NCBI GenBank assembly: GCA_023411775.1
Contig: JAEYOL010000199.1
Span: 1-50,593 of the forward strand
Source: Bacteroidota bacterium
GTDB lineage: Bacteria; Bacteroidota; Bacteroidia; Chitinophagales; Chitinophagaceae
Reading direction: 5' to 3'
Length of the DNA: 50,593 nt
Positions 9,201 to 16,746 of this stretch are shown piece after piece. Below the pieces are notes generated by a model. That model saw only the letters and a list, made by a program, of their open reading frames with translations. It was not told the DNA's origin and made no database searches. Both the position numbers and the translations under genes were made by a program. Numbering within the stretch: the first letter of the stretch is position 1; every line of letters begins with the position of its first letter.

Positions 9201-11673
9201 CAATGCAAGCCTTGATTTGAAATTGTCAGGCGACCATGTGCCTAATGTGTATATCACCGCCACACTGATCAAACCACATGAAGTATCGGATATTCCGCTT
9301 ACGGTAGCGCATGGATTCCAAAATGTAAAAGTGGAAGAAAAGAGCCGCAAGATCCCGGTGGAGATCGAGGCGCAAAAGAGTGCCCGCTCAAAAACCCGGC
9401 AAAAGATAAAGGTAAAAGCGGCGCCTGGAAGTTTTGTTACCCTATCTGCCGTAGACAATGGTGTGTTGCAGATCAGCAATTATAAAACACCAGATCCTTA
9501 CGAATATTTTTACCAAAAAAGGGCATTGCAGGTGAGTTCGTATGATCTGTATCCCCTGCTATTTGCTGAGCTCAGGGCTAAGCTCAGCAGTACCGGTGGT
9601 GACGCCGAATTAAGTATGGAGAAACGCGTAAACCCAATGCCGGCTAAGAGGGTAAAAGTGGTTAGTTACTGGAGCGGTATAAAAAAAGCGAACGGTAATG
9701 GCGTAGCGGAATTTGAAGTAGATATTCCACAGTTTAGTGGTGAGGTTCGCCTGATGGCTGTGTCTTATAAAGATCAGCATTTCGGTGCAGCTGAAAATAC
9801 GATAACGATTGCCGATCCTGTTGTGATTAGTACAGCCCTGCCCCGGTTCCTTAGTCCTGGTGATACTGCGTTTGTACCAATTACACTGAGTAATACAACT
9901 GGTAACAACGCATCACTCACTGCCAAAATAGAGGCTTCGGGTCCATTAAAAATTATTGGTGGCAACAGCCAGTCAGTAGCTGTTAATGCAAACAGCGAAG
10001 GCCGCGCCGGTTTTAGTGTAGCTGCCAGTCATTCTCTGGGTATAGGTAATGTAAAGATATCTGTGGATGGTATGGGCGAAAAGTTCATCGACGAAACAGA
10101 GATATCGGTTCGACCGCCATCAACCTTGCAGAAAATAACCGGAAGTGGTTCAATAGGCGGTGGAAGTACTGGAAAGATCAACATCGGTTTGAGTGATTTC
10201 ATCGAAGGAAGTACGGATTATAACCTTGTCGTCAGCCGGTCGCCGATTGTAGAGCTTGGAGATCACCTGCGTTACCTGGTGCAATATCCCTATGGTTGTT
10301 CGGAACAAACCATCTCAGCTGCTTTCCCCCAATTGTACTATGGTGATATGGCCGACCTGATGCAATTGAATACGCAGAATAAAGTAAATGCCAATAGCAA
10401 CATCCTGGAAGCCATACGAAAAATAAAAATGCGGCAGTTGTACAATGGCGCGGTTGTAATGTGGGATGGCGAGAGCCGCGAAGACTGGTGGACCACAGCC
10501 TATGCAGCGCATTTCCTGCTCGAGGCAAAAAAAGCGGGCTTTGATGTTGATAATAGCCTGCTACAAACGATGCTTAGTTACCTAAGTAACCGGTTGAAGA
10601 AAAAAGAAACGATTACTTATTACTACAACCGCAACCAGAATAAAAAGATCGCGCCAAAAGAAGTGACTTATAGCCTTTATGTGTTGGCGCTGGCAGGTCA
10701 GCCAAATGTTCCGGCGATGAACTATTACAAAGCGAAACCAGAGATACTGGCCCTCGACAGCCGTTATTTACTTTCGGCAGCCTATGCTAGTGCCGGTGAT
10801 AAAAAGTCATTTACCGCTTTACTGCCCGCGGCATTCACCGGGGAGGAATCTGTTGCGCAAACCGGGGGGAGCTATTATTCCGATGTAAGAGATGAAGCGA
10901 TCGCCCTGAATGCATTGCTTGAAGTTGATCCGGGGAATAGCCAGGTTCCCGTGATGGCAAAACATGTTGCGGATAAATTAAAAGCCCGTCGATGGCTGAG
11001 TACCCAGGAACGTGCTTTTGCATTTCTTGCTCTTGGAAAAGTGTCACGTTCGGCCAACCAGTCTAACGCGACAGCGGATATAAAAGTGAATGGTAAAGTG
11101 GTTGCAAAAGTGGATGGCGGACAGTGGAGAGGTGACAAAGCGGCTTTAAAAGGTACTGGTATAGACATAGAAACAAAGGGGAATGGAAACCTCTATTATT
11201 TCTGGCAGGCTGAAGGTATCAGCAGTAGTGGCGCTTACCAGGAAGTAGATAATTATCTTAAAGTGAGAAAACGTTTTTACAACAGGTTTGGACAACCCAT
11301 TTCAGGAAACGAGTTTAAACAGAATGAGCTGATCATCGTTGGTATCACACTTGAACGGGCATTTTCGACAGCGATTGAAAACGTGGTGATCACCGATCTG
11401 CTGCCGGCAGGCTTTGAAATAGAAAATCCCCGGACCAAAGATATTCCGGGTATGGACTGGATTAAAGATGCATCCACACCGACATCGCTGGATGTACGTG
11501 ACGACAGGATTCATTTTTTTGTCGATGCGTATAACAACCGTCAGACCTATTATTATGCGGTGCGTGCCGTTTCGCCCGGGCGCTATAAAATGGGACCTGT
11601 TAGTGCTGACGCGATGTATAATGGAGAATATCATTCCTATCACGGGGCAGGCGTGATAAGTATTATACAGTAA
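6274..11673 (+). CDS. Bacterial alpha-2-macroglobulin lipoprotein (YfhM/MagD type)
   Basis: Large envelope protease trap: a protease cleaves the bait region and becomes covalently bound through the thioester, protecting the cell envelope. The 1799-residue protein begins with a lipoprotein signal (lipobox ending at C18). It carries MG-type beta domains, a Tyr/Gly/Asp-rich insertion near 385-410, and the thioester motif C1342-S-E-Q1345 in the YPYGCSEQ context, followed by an alpha-helical thioester domain (MWDG and WWTTAYAAHFL segments) and a C-terminal receptor-like domain. Because the CxEQ motif is intact, covalent trapping should be possible. Pairing with PBP1C, here divergent rather than in one operon, is well known. 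No frameshift is seen through 5.4 kb. Confidence 0.95.
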   Translation: MQFRFIFLLAGLVFALSCNKNAVSLSYTNAKDEVPLLGNLVFRFSQSMVKDSMLNVWDSTEYISFEPAIPGRFRWESPDQLIFSPAQPLNPATDYKARVKNSVLRFSKFDDIKDGDKISFHTPGLTLDNSQITWVGESSTSAVPQLDLLFNYRVNPESLKDRMTIEVEGKKAEYAIITASPENRIAVRINGLKNEDKDLDARVIIDKGLKPEAGNNSLAEPIKASLIVPSPYVLSILEMEAQHDGTEGTVRVVTSQQLSAENIKPLLQLDPNLGFSVEQNENGFTLRSDKFDVNKTYALTIYKGLRGKIGGVLKEDYSGSVAFGELEANIRFANSKAVYLSKNGGKNIEVQITNVPKVKLVISKIYENNLLLSQRYGYYPKETSSRYASYDGGYDDGYYDEGYTDVMLGDVVYEKELDTRTLPKSGAGRLLNLSQFEDRLPDFKGVYHIVIRSMDSYWVRDSRFVSLSDLGLIVREGQDKIFVFSNSIKTAMPVNGVNVSVYAANNQLIGTGATNGNGVAEINWSSKDFAGFKPAMVIAKTADDFNFLPFNNTRVNTSRFEVGGKRANSSGLDAFIYAERDIYRPGEKVNFSVIIRDRQWKAPGDIPLKIKFLMPNGKELKSLRKTLNEEGSVEGSIDIGSAAITGSYNLEVYTSNDVLLSAKSFSIEEFVPDRIRVSTKLDKSSLKPGESSVLSLNAMNFFGPPAANRNYDMEIQVRQKNFAPAKFENFDFSLANQNSFFDKQVKEGKTDAEGNATEKYQVPATYSNMGLLQTNFYTTVFDETGRPVSKLSTADIYTQEVFFGIRHDWFYYYPLNQPVKFQLAAVSRDGNATNASARVEVIKHEYKTVLARSGSYFRYESQKQDKVMTENKISVGSSTEYTYIPRSPGDYELRVYLPGANNYVSRSFYSYGSWGGDNNSFEVSNEGNIEIELDKKSYLSGETVKALFKAPFDGRMLVTLETDRVVSHQYVEVNSRNASLDLKLSGDHVPNVYITATLIKPHEVSDIPLTVAHGFQNVKVEEKSRKIPVEIEAQKSARSKTRQKIKVKAAPGSFVTLSAVDNGVLQISNYKTPDPYEYFYQKRALQVSSYDLYPLLFAELRAKLSSTGGDAELSMEKRVNPMPAKRVKVVSYWSGIKKANGNGVAEFEVDIPQFSGEVRLMAVSYKDQHFGAAENTITIADPVVISTALPRFLSPGDTAFVPITLSNTTGNNASLTAKIEASGPLKIIGGNSQSVAVNANSEGRAGFSVAASHSLGIGNVKISVDGMGEKFIDETEISVRPPSTLQKITGSGSIGGGSTGKINIGLSDFIEGSTDYNLVVSRSPIVELGDHLRYLVQYPYGCSEQTISAAFPQLYYGDMADLMQLNTQNKVNANSNILEAIRKIKMRQLYNGAVVMWDGESREDWWTTAYAAHFLLEAKKAGFDVDNSLLQTMLSYLSNRLKKKETITYYYNRNQNKKIAPKEVTYSLYVLALAGQPNVPAMNYYKAKPEILALDSRYLLSAAYASAGDKKSFTALLPAAFTGEESVAQTGGSYYSDVRDEAIALNALLEVDPGNSQVPVMAKHVADKLKARRWLSTQERAFAFLALGKVSRSANQSNATADIKVNGKVVAKVDGGQWRGDKAALKGTGIDIETKGNGNLYYFWQAEGISSSGAYQEVDNYLKVRKRFYNRFGQPISGNEFKQNELIIVGITLERAFSTAIENVVITDLLPAGFEIENPRTKDIPGMDWIKDASTPTSLDVRDDRIHFFVDAYNNRQTYYYAVRAVSPGRYKMGPVSADAMYNGEYHSYHGAGVISIIQ

Positions 11674-11685
11674 TTAATAATTAGT

Positions 11686-11726
11686 GAATAGGATTGGGAG
11701 ATAAGATTCACTCCCAATTCTTATTC
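11686..11726. terminator. Hairpin between convergent genes
   Basis: A near-perfect inverted repeat (left arm 11686-11700, loop 11701-11710, right arm 11711-11726, one bulged base and one mismatch) lies between the macroglobulin stop and the end of the gene at 11721, overlapping its stop codon. No real T-run follows, so termination in both directions is inferred from position only. Confidence 0.4.
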
Positions 11727-12047
11727 ATCGTCATCGACTCGCTCCGTGCCTTCAAAGGCATTAGCCGAGCCGTCGGAATCTTGTTCATCTTTCTCTTTTT
11801 TCAAAGCCTTCATTTTTGCGGGAGGGTTGTTCTCTTTTTCACCATCTTTTGTGTGGACAGCCGCAACTTTTTTTTCTTCGCTGCTTTCAGGGGAAATGAC
11901 TTTTTCTTTTGAGGGTGCATGTGGGAAGCCTGAGAAATCCTGGTCGATACGCTGATCAGAACTTGACTGAACGGAGTCTTTTTTCATCACCTCTTTTTTC
12001 TTCGCTTCTTTCTGAAGCAGGTATTTACGAAGTCTTTTGTTTTGCAT
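11721..12047 (-). CDS. Small highly charged protein of unknown function
   Basis: A 108-residue protein with no recognised domain and no signal peptide. It is basic at the N-terminus (MQNKRLRKYLLQKEAKKKEV) and rich in Lys, Glu, Asp and Ser afterwards, ending in an acidic tail with EGTERVDDDE. It is probably disordered. The ATG at 12047 is preferred to an in-frame TTG at 12074. The low-complexity composition makes real coding less certain, but the frame is open throughout and the next gene on each side respects its limits. No function is proposed. Confidence 0.55.
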   Translation of the reverse strand: MQNKRLRKYLLQKEAKKKEVMKKDSVQSSSDQRIDQDFSGFPHAPSKEKVISPESSEEKKVAAVHTKDGEKENNPPAKMKALKKEKDEQDSDGSANAFEGTERVDDDE

Positions 12048-12350
12048 AACTATCTTTTGTAAAACAGGATACAATTGTGTGCCAAACAGTTGATTAAATA
12101 TTTATCATGGGTGTATTCATGAGAGATACCTGATATAAATGCTGCAAAACTCATTTAGATTCGGCCAATGGAAGATTTTTGAGACAGTAATAAGAGTATG
12201 CGTGTAAAAAAATCCCCATGCTGATTACTTACATCATGAACCAATAACTGCCGAAATGCGAATGCTATGTATGCCGGAACTCCGGTTCGGGGCAGCAAGA
12301 ACGGAACATCGTTCCATCTTTGGCAATAAGAATGTCTTTATTTTGCTATT
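12048..12350. other. Intergenic stretch, no gene seen
   Basis: About 300 bases between two divergent small genes. I find no open frame with plausible protein character, no RNA gene, no strong hairpin with T-run and no clear TAnnTTTG box. A plus-strand open frame from 12256 has no family-like features and overlaps the DUF4268 gene in another frame, so it was dismissed. Confidence 0.5.
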
Positions 12351-12800
12351 GTGTATAGCAGGCAACAAGCATCGCAGGTGCGACGAAATTTCTGGACGAG
12401 TTTTGGGCAGTACATGCGGCCCTTACCGGGGGCGGACGGAATGGCGGTGAATTGGCTCAACTATAAGACCGGCATCAGGCAACTCTATTTCCGGATGGAT
12501 GTGGGTAAAAAGCAGGCAAGCGTTGCGATCGAAATGAGGCATTCGGACCTGGATGAGCAGGAAGAAGTTTTCAAAAAGTTTATGGCGTTGAAGATGTTGT
12601 TTGATGAAATCGCCGGTGATGACTGGGATTGGGAATTGCACAATGTTGATGAAGATGGTAAAACCGTCAGTAGAATTATAACAAGGCTGGAAGGTGTGAA
12701 TATTTTTAATGAAGCCGACTGGCCCTCGATAATATCATTCTTAAAGCCAGGATTAATCGCGGTAGATCAATTCTGGCACCTTGCAAAAGATCATTTTTAA
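12351..12800 (+). CDS. DUF4268 domain protein
   Basis: A 149-residue protein matching the DUF4268 pattern by recall: start MYSRQQASQVRRNFW, then the PLPGADG turn, and a body rich in short beta-strand-like segments and acidic helices (LYFRMDV, MRHSDLDEQEEVF). DUF4268 is often found at the end of larger nuclease-like proteins or alone; the stand-alone form seen here has no known function. The start is GTG at 12351: an in-frame stop lies at 12327 and no ATG lies between, while the family usually begins exactly with MYS. Its last bases overlap the stop of the convergent lipoprotein gene by 4 bases. Confidence 0.75.
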   Translation: MYSRQQASQVRRNFWTSFGQYMRPLPGADGMAVNWLNYKTGIRQLYFRMDVGKKQASVAIEMRHSDLDEQEEVFKKFMALKMLFDEIAGDDWDWELHNVDEDGKTVSRIITRLEGVNIFNEADWPSIISFLKPGLIAVDQFWHLAKDHF

Positions 12801-13441
12801 TTTCCTGCACCTTCAATAGAAACCGGGGCAGGGGCAAGTGTTTCAGTCTTCTTAGCGGAATTAAGCGGTTGACCTACGGCAATATCACAGCGGTGTCCGG
12901 GCTGACCGTGAGCAGGATTCAAACCTTTTGCAAAAAGAGTATCTGGTTGAAGCGGTGTTGGTTTGGAAGCTGTACTGGTTGTTGTTGTAGGTGTCGTTGT
13001 AGATGTTGTTGCGGGTTTGGAATTAAGTGGTGCTCCTACTGCAATATCGCAACGGTGGCCAGGCTGACCGTGTGCAGGATTGAGACCTGTAGCGGCTGGC
13101 TTGGCTGCAGCTGCAGGAGGTACCGCAACTGGTTGTACCGCTGGGTTTGAAGCTGTAAGTGCTGATGGATTGTTAACCGGGGATGAGACCGGTAATGGTG
13201 CTCCTACTGCAATATCACATCTGTGACCTGGCTGACCATGTGCCGGGTTGAGGGCACCAGTATTGGATGTTGCAGAAGCGGCACTTGTACCTGGAAGAAC
13301 GCGATTTGTTGGTGTAGCGCCATTACCTGTTGGCAGGGTGAATTGCGGGTTTGCGACAGTTGGCCGCGAGGCAGGTTTTTCCCGGCAGGAACTCATTCCA
13401 AACACACAAAAAACGGCTGAGACAGCTATCAAATACTTCAT
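12797..13441 (-). CDS. Lipoprotein with three HGQPGHRCD repeats
   Basis: A 214-residue predicted lipoprotein (signal MKYLIAVSAVFCVFGMSSC, lipobox Cys19). After it come three nearly identical 20-residue repeats at 64-83, 120-139 and 174-193, each with LNPAHGQPGHRCDIAVG then (A/Q)PL, separated by Pro/Thr/Ala/Ser-rich linkers of 36 and 34 residues. Each repeat keeps two His, one Arg, one Cys and one Asp in the order H-x4-H-R-C-D. The motif is one I associate with Bacteroidota proteins of unknown role. The His/Cys pattern suggests metal or cofactor binding or a crosslinking site, but this is inference. It is convergent with the DUF4268 gene. Confidence 0.85.
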   Translation of the reverse strand: MKYLIAVSAVFCVFGMSSCREKPASRPTVANPQFTLPTGNGATPTNRVLPGTSAASATSNTGALNPAHGQPGHRCDIAVGAPLPVSSPVNNPSALTASNPAVQPVAVPPAAAAKPAATGLNPAHGQPGHRCDIAVGAPLNSKPATTSTTTPTTTTSTASKPTPLQPDTLFAKGLNPAHGQPGHRCDIAVGQPLNSAKKTETLAPAPVSIEGAGN

Positions 13442-13592
13442 AGAGGCTTGTTTGAGCCGATCAAATTACACAACTAATTCTGTAACTCAAAATGGGCCGG
13501 TTATACAAGCTGGTATTTTTTCAAAAAGCTGATACCCGGGCAGGGATAGGACCGTGTAAATTTTTCAACATATGACCCGAAAACGGGAAATT

Positions 13593-13709
13593 CTAGCAAT
13601 AGCCCAAAAGCCAGTAAAGCAGGGCAAATACAGCGATAAATCCAAGGCAACCGCCTCCCCATTTGTAAGCGCCCCATCCGGCGAGTAAGGTTCGTAGCCA
13701 ATTTTGCAT
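13593..13709 (-). CDS. 38-residue membrane microprotein
   Basis: A short open frame found by reading the minus strand: it starts MQNWLRTLLAGWGAYKWGGG and ends in an apolar helix finishing with LLYWLLGYC. The pattern is a basic or aromatic N-terminal amphipathic part, a Gly-rich hinge (KWGGGCLG) and one membrane helix of about 17 residues. I recall similar short proteins in Bacteroidota genomes but cannot name a family. It is just downstream of an intrinsic terminator (13752-13777) on the same strand, so its expression may depend on readthrough or on a promoter in the 42 bases between. Confidence 0.6.
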   Translation of the reverse strand: MQNWLRTLLAGWGAYKWGGGCLGFIAVFALLYWLLGYC

Positions 13710-13751
13710 ATCAAAGTGTTTAGCTACCATGAGGTTAAAAAATTATGCCAT

Positions 13752-13777
13752 AAAAAAAACCCCTCCGGAAGAAGGGG
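13752..13777 (-). terminator. Intrinsic terminator, minus strand
   Basis: On the minus strand: CCCCTTC, loop TTCC, GGAGGGG, then eight T. The seven-pair stem (one G-T pair) directly followed by the T-run is a textbook Rho-independent terminator. No ordinary gene lies upstream on this strand, only a possible 15-residue leader peptide (13823-13870). Confidence 0.8.
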
Positions 13778-13822
13778 CTTTGAACGTTACTGTTATGAAA
13801 GAAAAACACTTATTTCGAAAAC

Positions 13823-13870
13823 TTAATAGGAAAAGGCTAATGGTCCTGGTTTGAGATGACAGTTTTTCAT
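13823..13870 (-). CDS. Possible 15-residue leader peptide
   Basis: Minus-strand ATG frame encoding MKNCHLKPGPLAFSY, stop, with the stop 45 bases before the intrinsic terminator stem. The arrangement short peptide - terminator - downstream small gene resembles transcription attenuation. There is no run of one amino acid that would identify a sensed metabolite. A frame this short may be chance; conservation in relatives would decide. Confidence 0.3.
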   Translation of the reverse strand: MKNCHLKPGPLAFSY

Positions 13871-14304
13871 AAAAAAGAACGGATCAAAAAACAGGGTTGA
13901 GTGTCATATTAGAAAAAGTAGAAAGTTGATCGGCTAGAAACGAATCGCCAGTTTTTCAAAGGATTGGAAATGACTTTCTGGACGGTTTTGGACATTGGAT
14001 AGGATTAACGAAACATCCGCTGACCAACTTTCTGAAACAAAAATATATTCACACTGCAATGTTAACAAGAGCATAAACGCTCTATTTAAAAATGGCAGTA
14101 TTTACGTTTTTACTCGTAAATTCTCTTCTTATGCTGCTCGTAATTATTCTATCCACTACCGTAAATTGTACAGCTGCTGTTTACTGGTAGTTTCCACAAA
14201 AGCTAAATCAAGTACTTCTACTATGGTATATGTTGCAGGAATTTTCCATCTTGCATCTGTAGAACAAACACCAAACCCTATACAGTTTACAAATACAATC
14301 ATCC
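13871..14304. other. Intergenic region upstream of response regulator
   Basis: About 430 bases without a supported gene. A plus-strand frame from 13995 (TTG start) runs into the response regulator gene but has no protein-like features and was rejected. A short inverted repeat AGAGC/GCTCT is present near 14068-14083. No clear TAnnTTTG promoter was found, though the promoter of the regulator should lie here. Confidence 0.5.
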
Positions 14305-14979
14305 ATGAAAACCTCCGAATCTAACTCTTTAATCAAAGTAGCTATTGCCGACGATCACGCCCTATTTCGTACGGGTGTAAAAACATCACTTTCCAGCAGA
14401 AAAGATATTCAAATGGTGGCTGAAGCCGAGAATGGCATGCAGTTACTCAATCTTTTACGTCATATCCAGCCGGATGTGGTGTTGCTGGACATCCAGATGC
14501 CCATCATGGACGGACTGGCCACCCTGCCCGAGATCAAAAAGCTTTATCCAGGCGTAAAAGTGATCATGCTCTCGATGCATAATGACCATTCTGTGATTTC
14601 ACGTATGATGGAAATCGGCGCCAACTCGTACCTGACCAAAGAATCCGGATCCGAAATGATCTACGACGCCATCCGGGCGGTGTATGAGCAGGATTTCTTC
14701 TTTAACGATCTGACTAATAAGGCCTTATTAAGCGGTCTGCGTACCAAACGTACTGCAGAATCATCCATGCCCCAGGATGTACAGCTTACAGATAAGGAAA
14801 TAACTATATTGAAACTGATGTGCGATGAGAAAAGCACAAAAGAAATTGCCGATATCGTAGACCTCAGCCCACGTACTGTGGAGGCCATCCGCGACAAACT
14901 CAAAACGAAGACCGGTACCAAATCCATGGCCGGCCTGGTGATGTATGCGGTGAAAGCAGGTCTTGTAGAGCAAGCTTAA
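14305..14979 (+). CDS. NarL/FixJ-type response regulator
   Basis: Two-component transcription regulator: phosphorylation of the receiver domain by a sensor kinase controls DNA binding. The 224-residue protein has a receiver domain (about 10-130) with the acidic pair D16-D17, phospho-acceptor D62 in VLLDIQMP, S90 as the switch Ser/Thr and K112. A LuxR-type HTH (about 158-218) follows, with LTDKEITILKLMCDEKSTKEIA and LSPRTVEAIRDKL segments. No histidine kinase is beside it, so it is an orphan in this window and its targets are unknown. A strong terminator follows at 14999-15028. Confidence 0.94.
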   Translation: MKTSESNSLIKVAIADDHALFRTGVKTSLSSRKDIQMVAEAENGMQLLNLLRHIQPDVVLLDIQMPIMDGLATLPEIKKLYPGVKVIMLSMHNDHSVISRMMEIGANSYLTKESGSEMIYDAIRAVYEQDFFFNDLTNKALLSGLRTKRTAESSMPQDVQLTDKEITILKLMCDEKSTKEIADIVDLSPRTVEAIRDKLKTKTGTKSMAGLVMYAVKAGLVEQA

Positions 14980-14998
14980 CTCCGACTAATTGCTTATA

Positions 14999-15028
14999 GC
15001 CATCCACTTACCGTGGGTGGCTTTTTTT
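14999..15028 (+). terminator. Intrinsic terminator after response regulator
   Basis: Nine-pair stem GCCATCCAC / GTGGGTGGC (one G-T pair) with a TTACC loop, followed by seven T. It lies 20 bases beyond the response regulator stop and ends 17 bases before the next start, so the aminotransferase gene should have its own promoter or rely on readthrough. Confidence 0.88.
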
Positions 15029-15044
15029 ATGCTATTTTCATTCC

Positions 15045-15857
15045 ATGAACTACGTTATCGTGGATGGCATCCTGGTTACTGAAGATCAACCGGTATTGAA
15101 GGTGAATAACCGGGGCTACCGCTATGGTGACGGGCTGTTTGAAACCATGCTCGCCAGGGAAGGAAAGATCATTTTTGAAACATATCACTTCGAAAGATTA
15201 TTTGAAGGTCTTCAACTGGTACAGATAGAATTATCTCCTGAAATAAACTCTAAACAACTCGCAAGTAAGATCCGTACACTCTGTGAAAAGAATAATTGCA
15301 ATGAATTTGCCCGTGTGAGGCTGTCGGTCAACAGGGGCAATGGGAATCTTAGCGACCCGCACAGGCCGCAATATCTTATCGAGTGCCATCCTATTAACAA
15401 AAGATCCTGGAATGAATCGGGTCTGCTGGTTGATGTTTATCCTTTGGCCAGGAAAACCTGTGACAGTTTTAGCCATTTAAAGTCTGCTAACTATTTGCCA
15501 TATGTGATGGCGGCACGCTATGCTGCGCAAAATCAACTCGATGATGCCCTGGTGCTGAATATACATGAAAGGGTTGCTGAATCGTCAATCGCAAATGTAT
15601 TTATGGTAAAAGACGGGCAACTGTTTACGCCTCCACTCCGTGAAGGGTGTGTGGCCGGCACGGTTCGTAGGTGGATCCTGGAAAACTATGATGTAAAGGA
15701 GAAAGGTCTTACCCTGGAAGATATATTGTCAGCTGATGAAATATTCCTAAGCAATGCCATCAGTGGCATTCGCTGGGTAAGGCAGTGTGGAAAAGCTAAG
15801 TATCAGGCAAAACGGTCCCTGGAGATTTATGAAAAACTGCAACAGCAATCAAGTTGA
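15045..15857 (+). CDS. Class IV PLP aminotransferase / aminodeoxychorismate lyase-like
   Basis: Fold-type IV PLP enzyme of 270 residues. It could be 4-amino-4-deoxychorismate lyase (PabC, which makes p-aminobenzoate for folate) or a branched-chain or D-amino-acid aminotransferase; sequence alone does not settle this. Visible features: RGYRYGDGLFETM near 23-35, the PLP Lys146 in FSHLKSANYL, E-S-S-I-A-N in the cofactor phosphate region near 182-187, and a late G-V-A-G-T-V-R segment. The short length and the GDGLFET motif favour PabC. It is convergent with mqnD and unlinked to other folate genes except folE 3 kb away. Confidence 0.85.
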   Translation: MNYVIVDGILVTEDQPVLKVNNRGYRYGDGLFETMLAREGKIIFETYHFERLFEGLQLVQIELSPEINSKQLASKIRTLCEKNNCNEFARVRLSVNRGNGNLSDPHRPQYLIECHPINKRSWNESGLLVDVYPLARKTCDSFSHLKSANYLPYVMAARYAAQNQLDDALVLNIHERVAESSIANVFMVKDGQLFTPPLREGCVAGTVRRWILENYDVKEKGLTLEDILSADEIFLSNAISGIRWVRQCGKAKYQAKRSLEIYEKLQQQSS

Positions 15858-15878
15858 ACAACAAGTTAGACAGTTTTG

Positions 15879-16715
15879 TCAAAGAAATAAATGAATGGAG
15901 TTGTTGTCAACCATTTTCGGATTAATATTCTTATACATTTCCAACATGGTTTTGATGGCTTCTTTTCCATCTGGGCCAAGATCAACTGAATAATGGTTCA
16001 CATAAAGATCAATATGCTGTTTCATTACCGACTCATCCATTTCCTGTGAATGCTGTTTTACATAGTCTGGTATTAAGGGATAATTAGTAAACGCATATTG
16101 CACGCTTTGCCGAATGAGTTCGTTTATTTTTACTGCAACAGGCCTTTCCACTCTTCTATTCATGGCAATTCCGCCCAGGGGAATGGGCATATTTATTTTT
16201 TTCTCCCAGTACTCGCCAAGGTCTACCAGTTTGTGAAGTCCTTTTTGCTGGTAAGTAAAACGATTTTCGTGTATAATAACCCCTAACTCAACTTGTCCGG
16301 ACAATACCGCGTTCTCTATTTCTGAAAAAACCATTGCTGTTTTATTAACTGCATCAGGAAAGGCATAACTGAGTAAAAGATTAGCCGTGGTGTTAAAACC
16401 GGGAATTGCGATAGATCGGGTATTTATCGAGTCCAGGGTAATGTCAGGGTCTTTGGCGATTAGGAGTGGACCGACCCCTTTGCCAAGTGCGCTGCCAGCA
16501 TGTAGTAGGGTGTAGTGATGAAGGGAACGGAAAAGCGCTGGAAAACTCAGCTTGGTGATATCCAGTTTTCCTTCCAGCACACCCTGGTTAAGCGTTTCCA
16601 CATCCTGCAATACGACCTCAAATTCGATTCCACCCGAATCAATTTTATTATTGACCAGCGCATCGAATATAAAAGTATCGTTGGGGCAGGGGGAAAATCC
16701 GAGGGTCAGCTTCAT
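15879..16715 (-). CDS. mqnD: 1,4-dihydroxy-6-naphthoate synthase MqnD
   Basis: Converts cyclic dehypoxanthine futalosine to 1,4-dihydroxy-6-naphthoate in the futalosine route to menaquinone. The 278-residue protein opens with MKLTLGFSPCPNDTFIFDAL, the characteristic N-terminus of the family (periplasmic-binding-protein-like fold with no signal peptide, hence cytosolic). The EFEVVLQDVETLNQ region and a GVIIHENRFTYQ segment also fit. It lies 31 bases after mqnB on the same strand, so the two are probably one operon. mqnA, mqnC and mqnE are not in this window. Confidence 0.94.
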   Translation of the reverse strand: MKLTLGFSPCPNDTFIFDALVNNKIDSGGIEFEVVLQDVETLNQGVLEGKLDITKLSFPALFRSLHHYTLLHAGSALGKGVGPLLIAKDPDITLDSINTRSIAIPGFNTTANLLLSYAFPDAVNKTAMVFSEIENAVLSGQVELGVIIHENRFTYQQKGLHKLVDLGEYWEKKINMPIPLGGIAMNRRVERPVAVKINELIRQSVQYAFTNYPLIPDYVKQHSQEMDESVMKQHIDLYVNHYSVDLGPDGKEAIKTMLEMYKNINPKMVDNNSIHLFL

Positions 16716-16746
16716 GCGATCATTCCAATTGAGGTTATAACAAATT

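Noticed and set aside
12256..12450. 64-codon plus-strand frame
   Set aside because: It overlaps the DUF4268 gene in another frame and shows no protein family features.
13501..13701. 66-codon minus-strand frame
   Set aside because: It covers the 38-residue membrane protein in a different frame; that shorter frame has a clear ATG, membrane helix and family-like form.
13995..14324. 109-codon plus-strand frame with TTG start before the response regulator
   Set aside because: It overlaps the response regulator start by 20 bases, has no domain-like pattern, no ATG and a composition typical of A/T-rich non-coding DNA.
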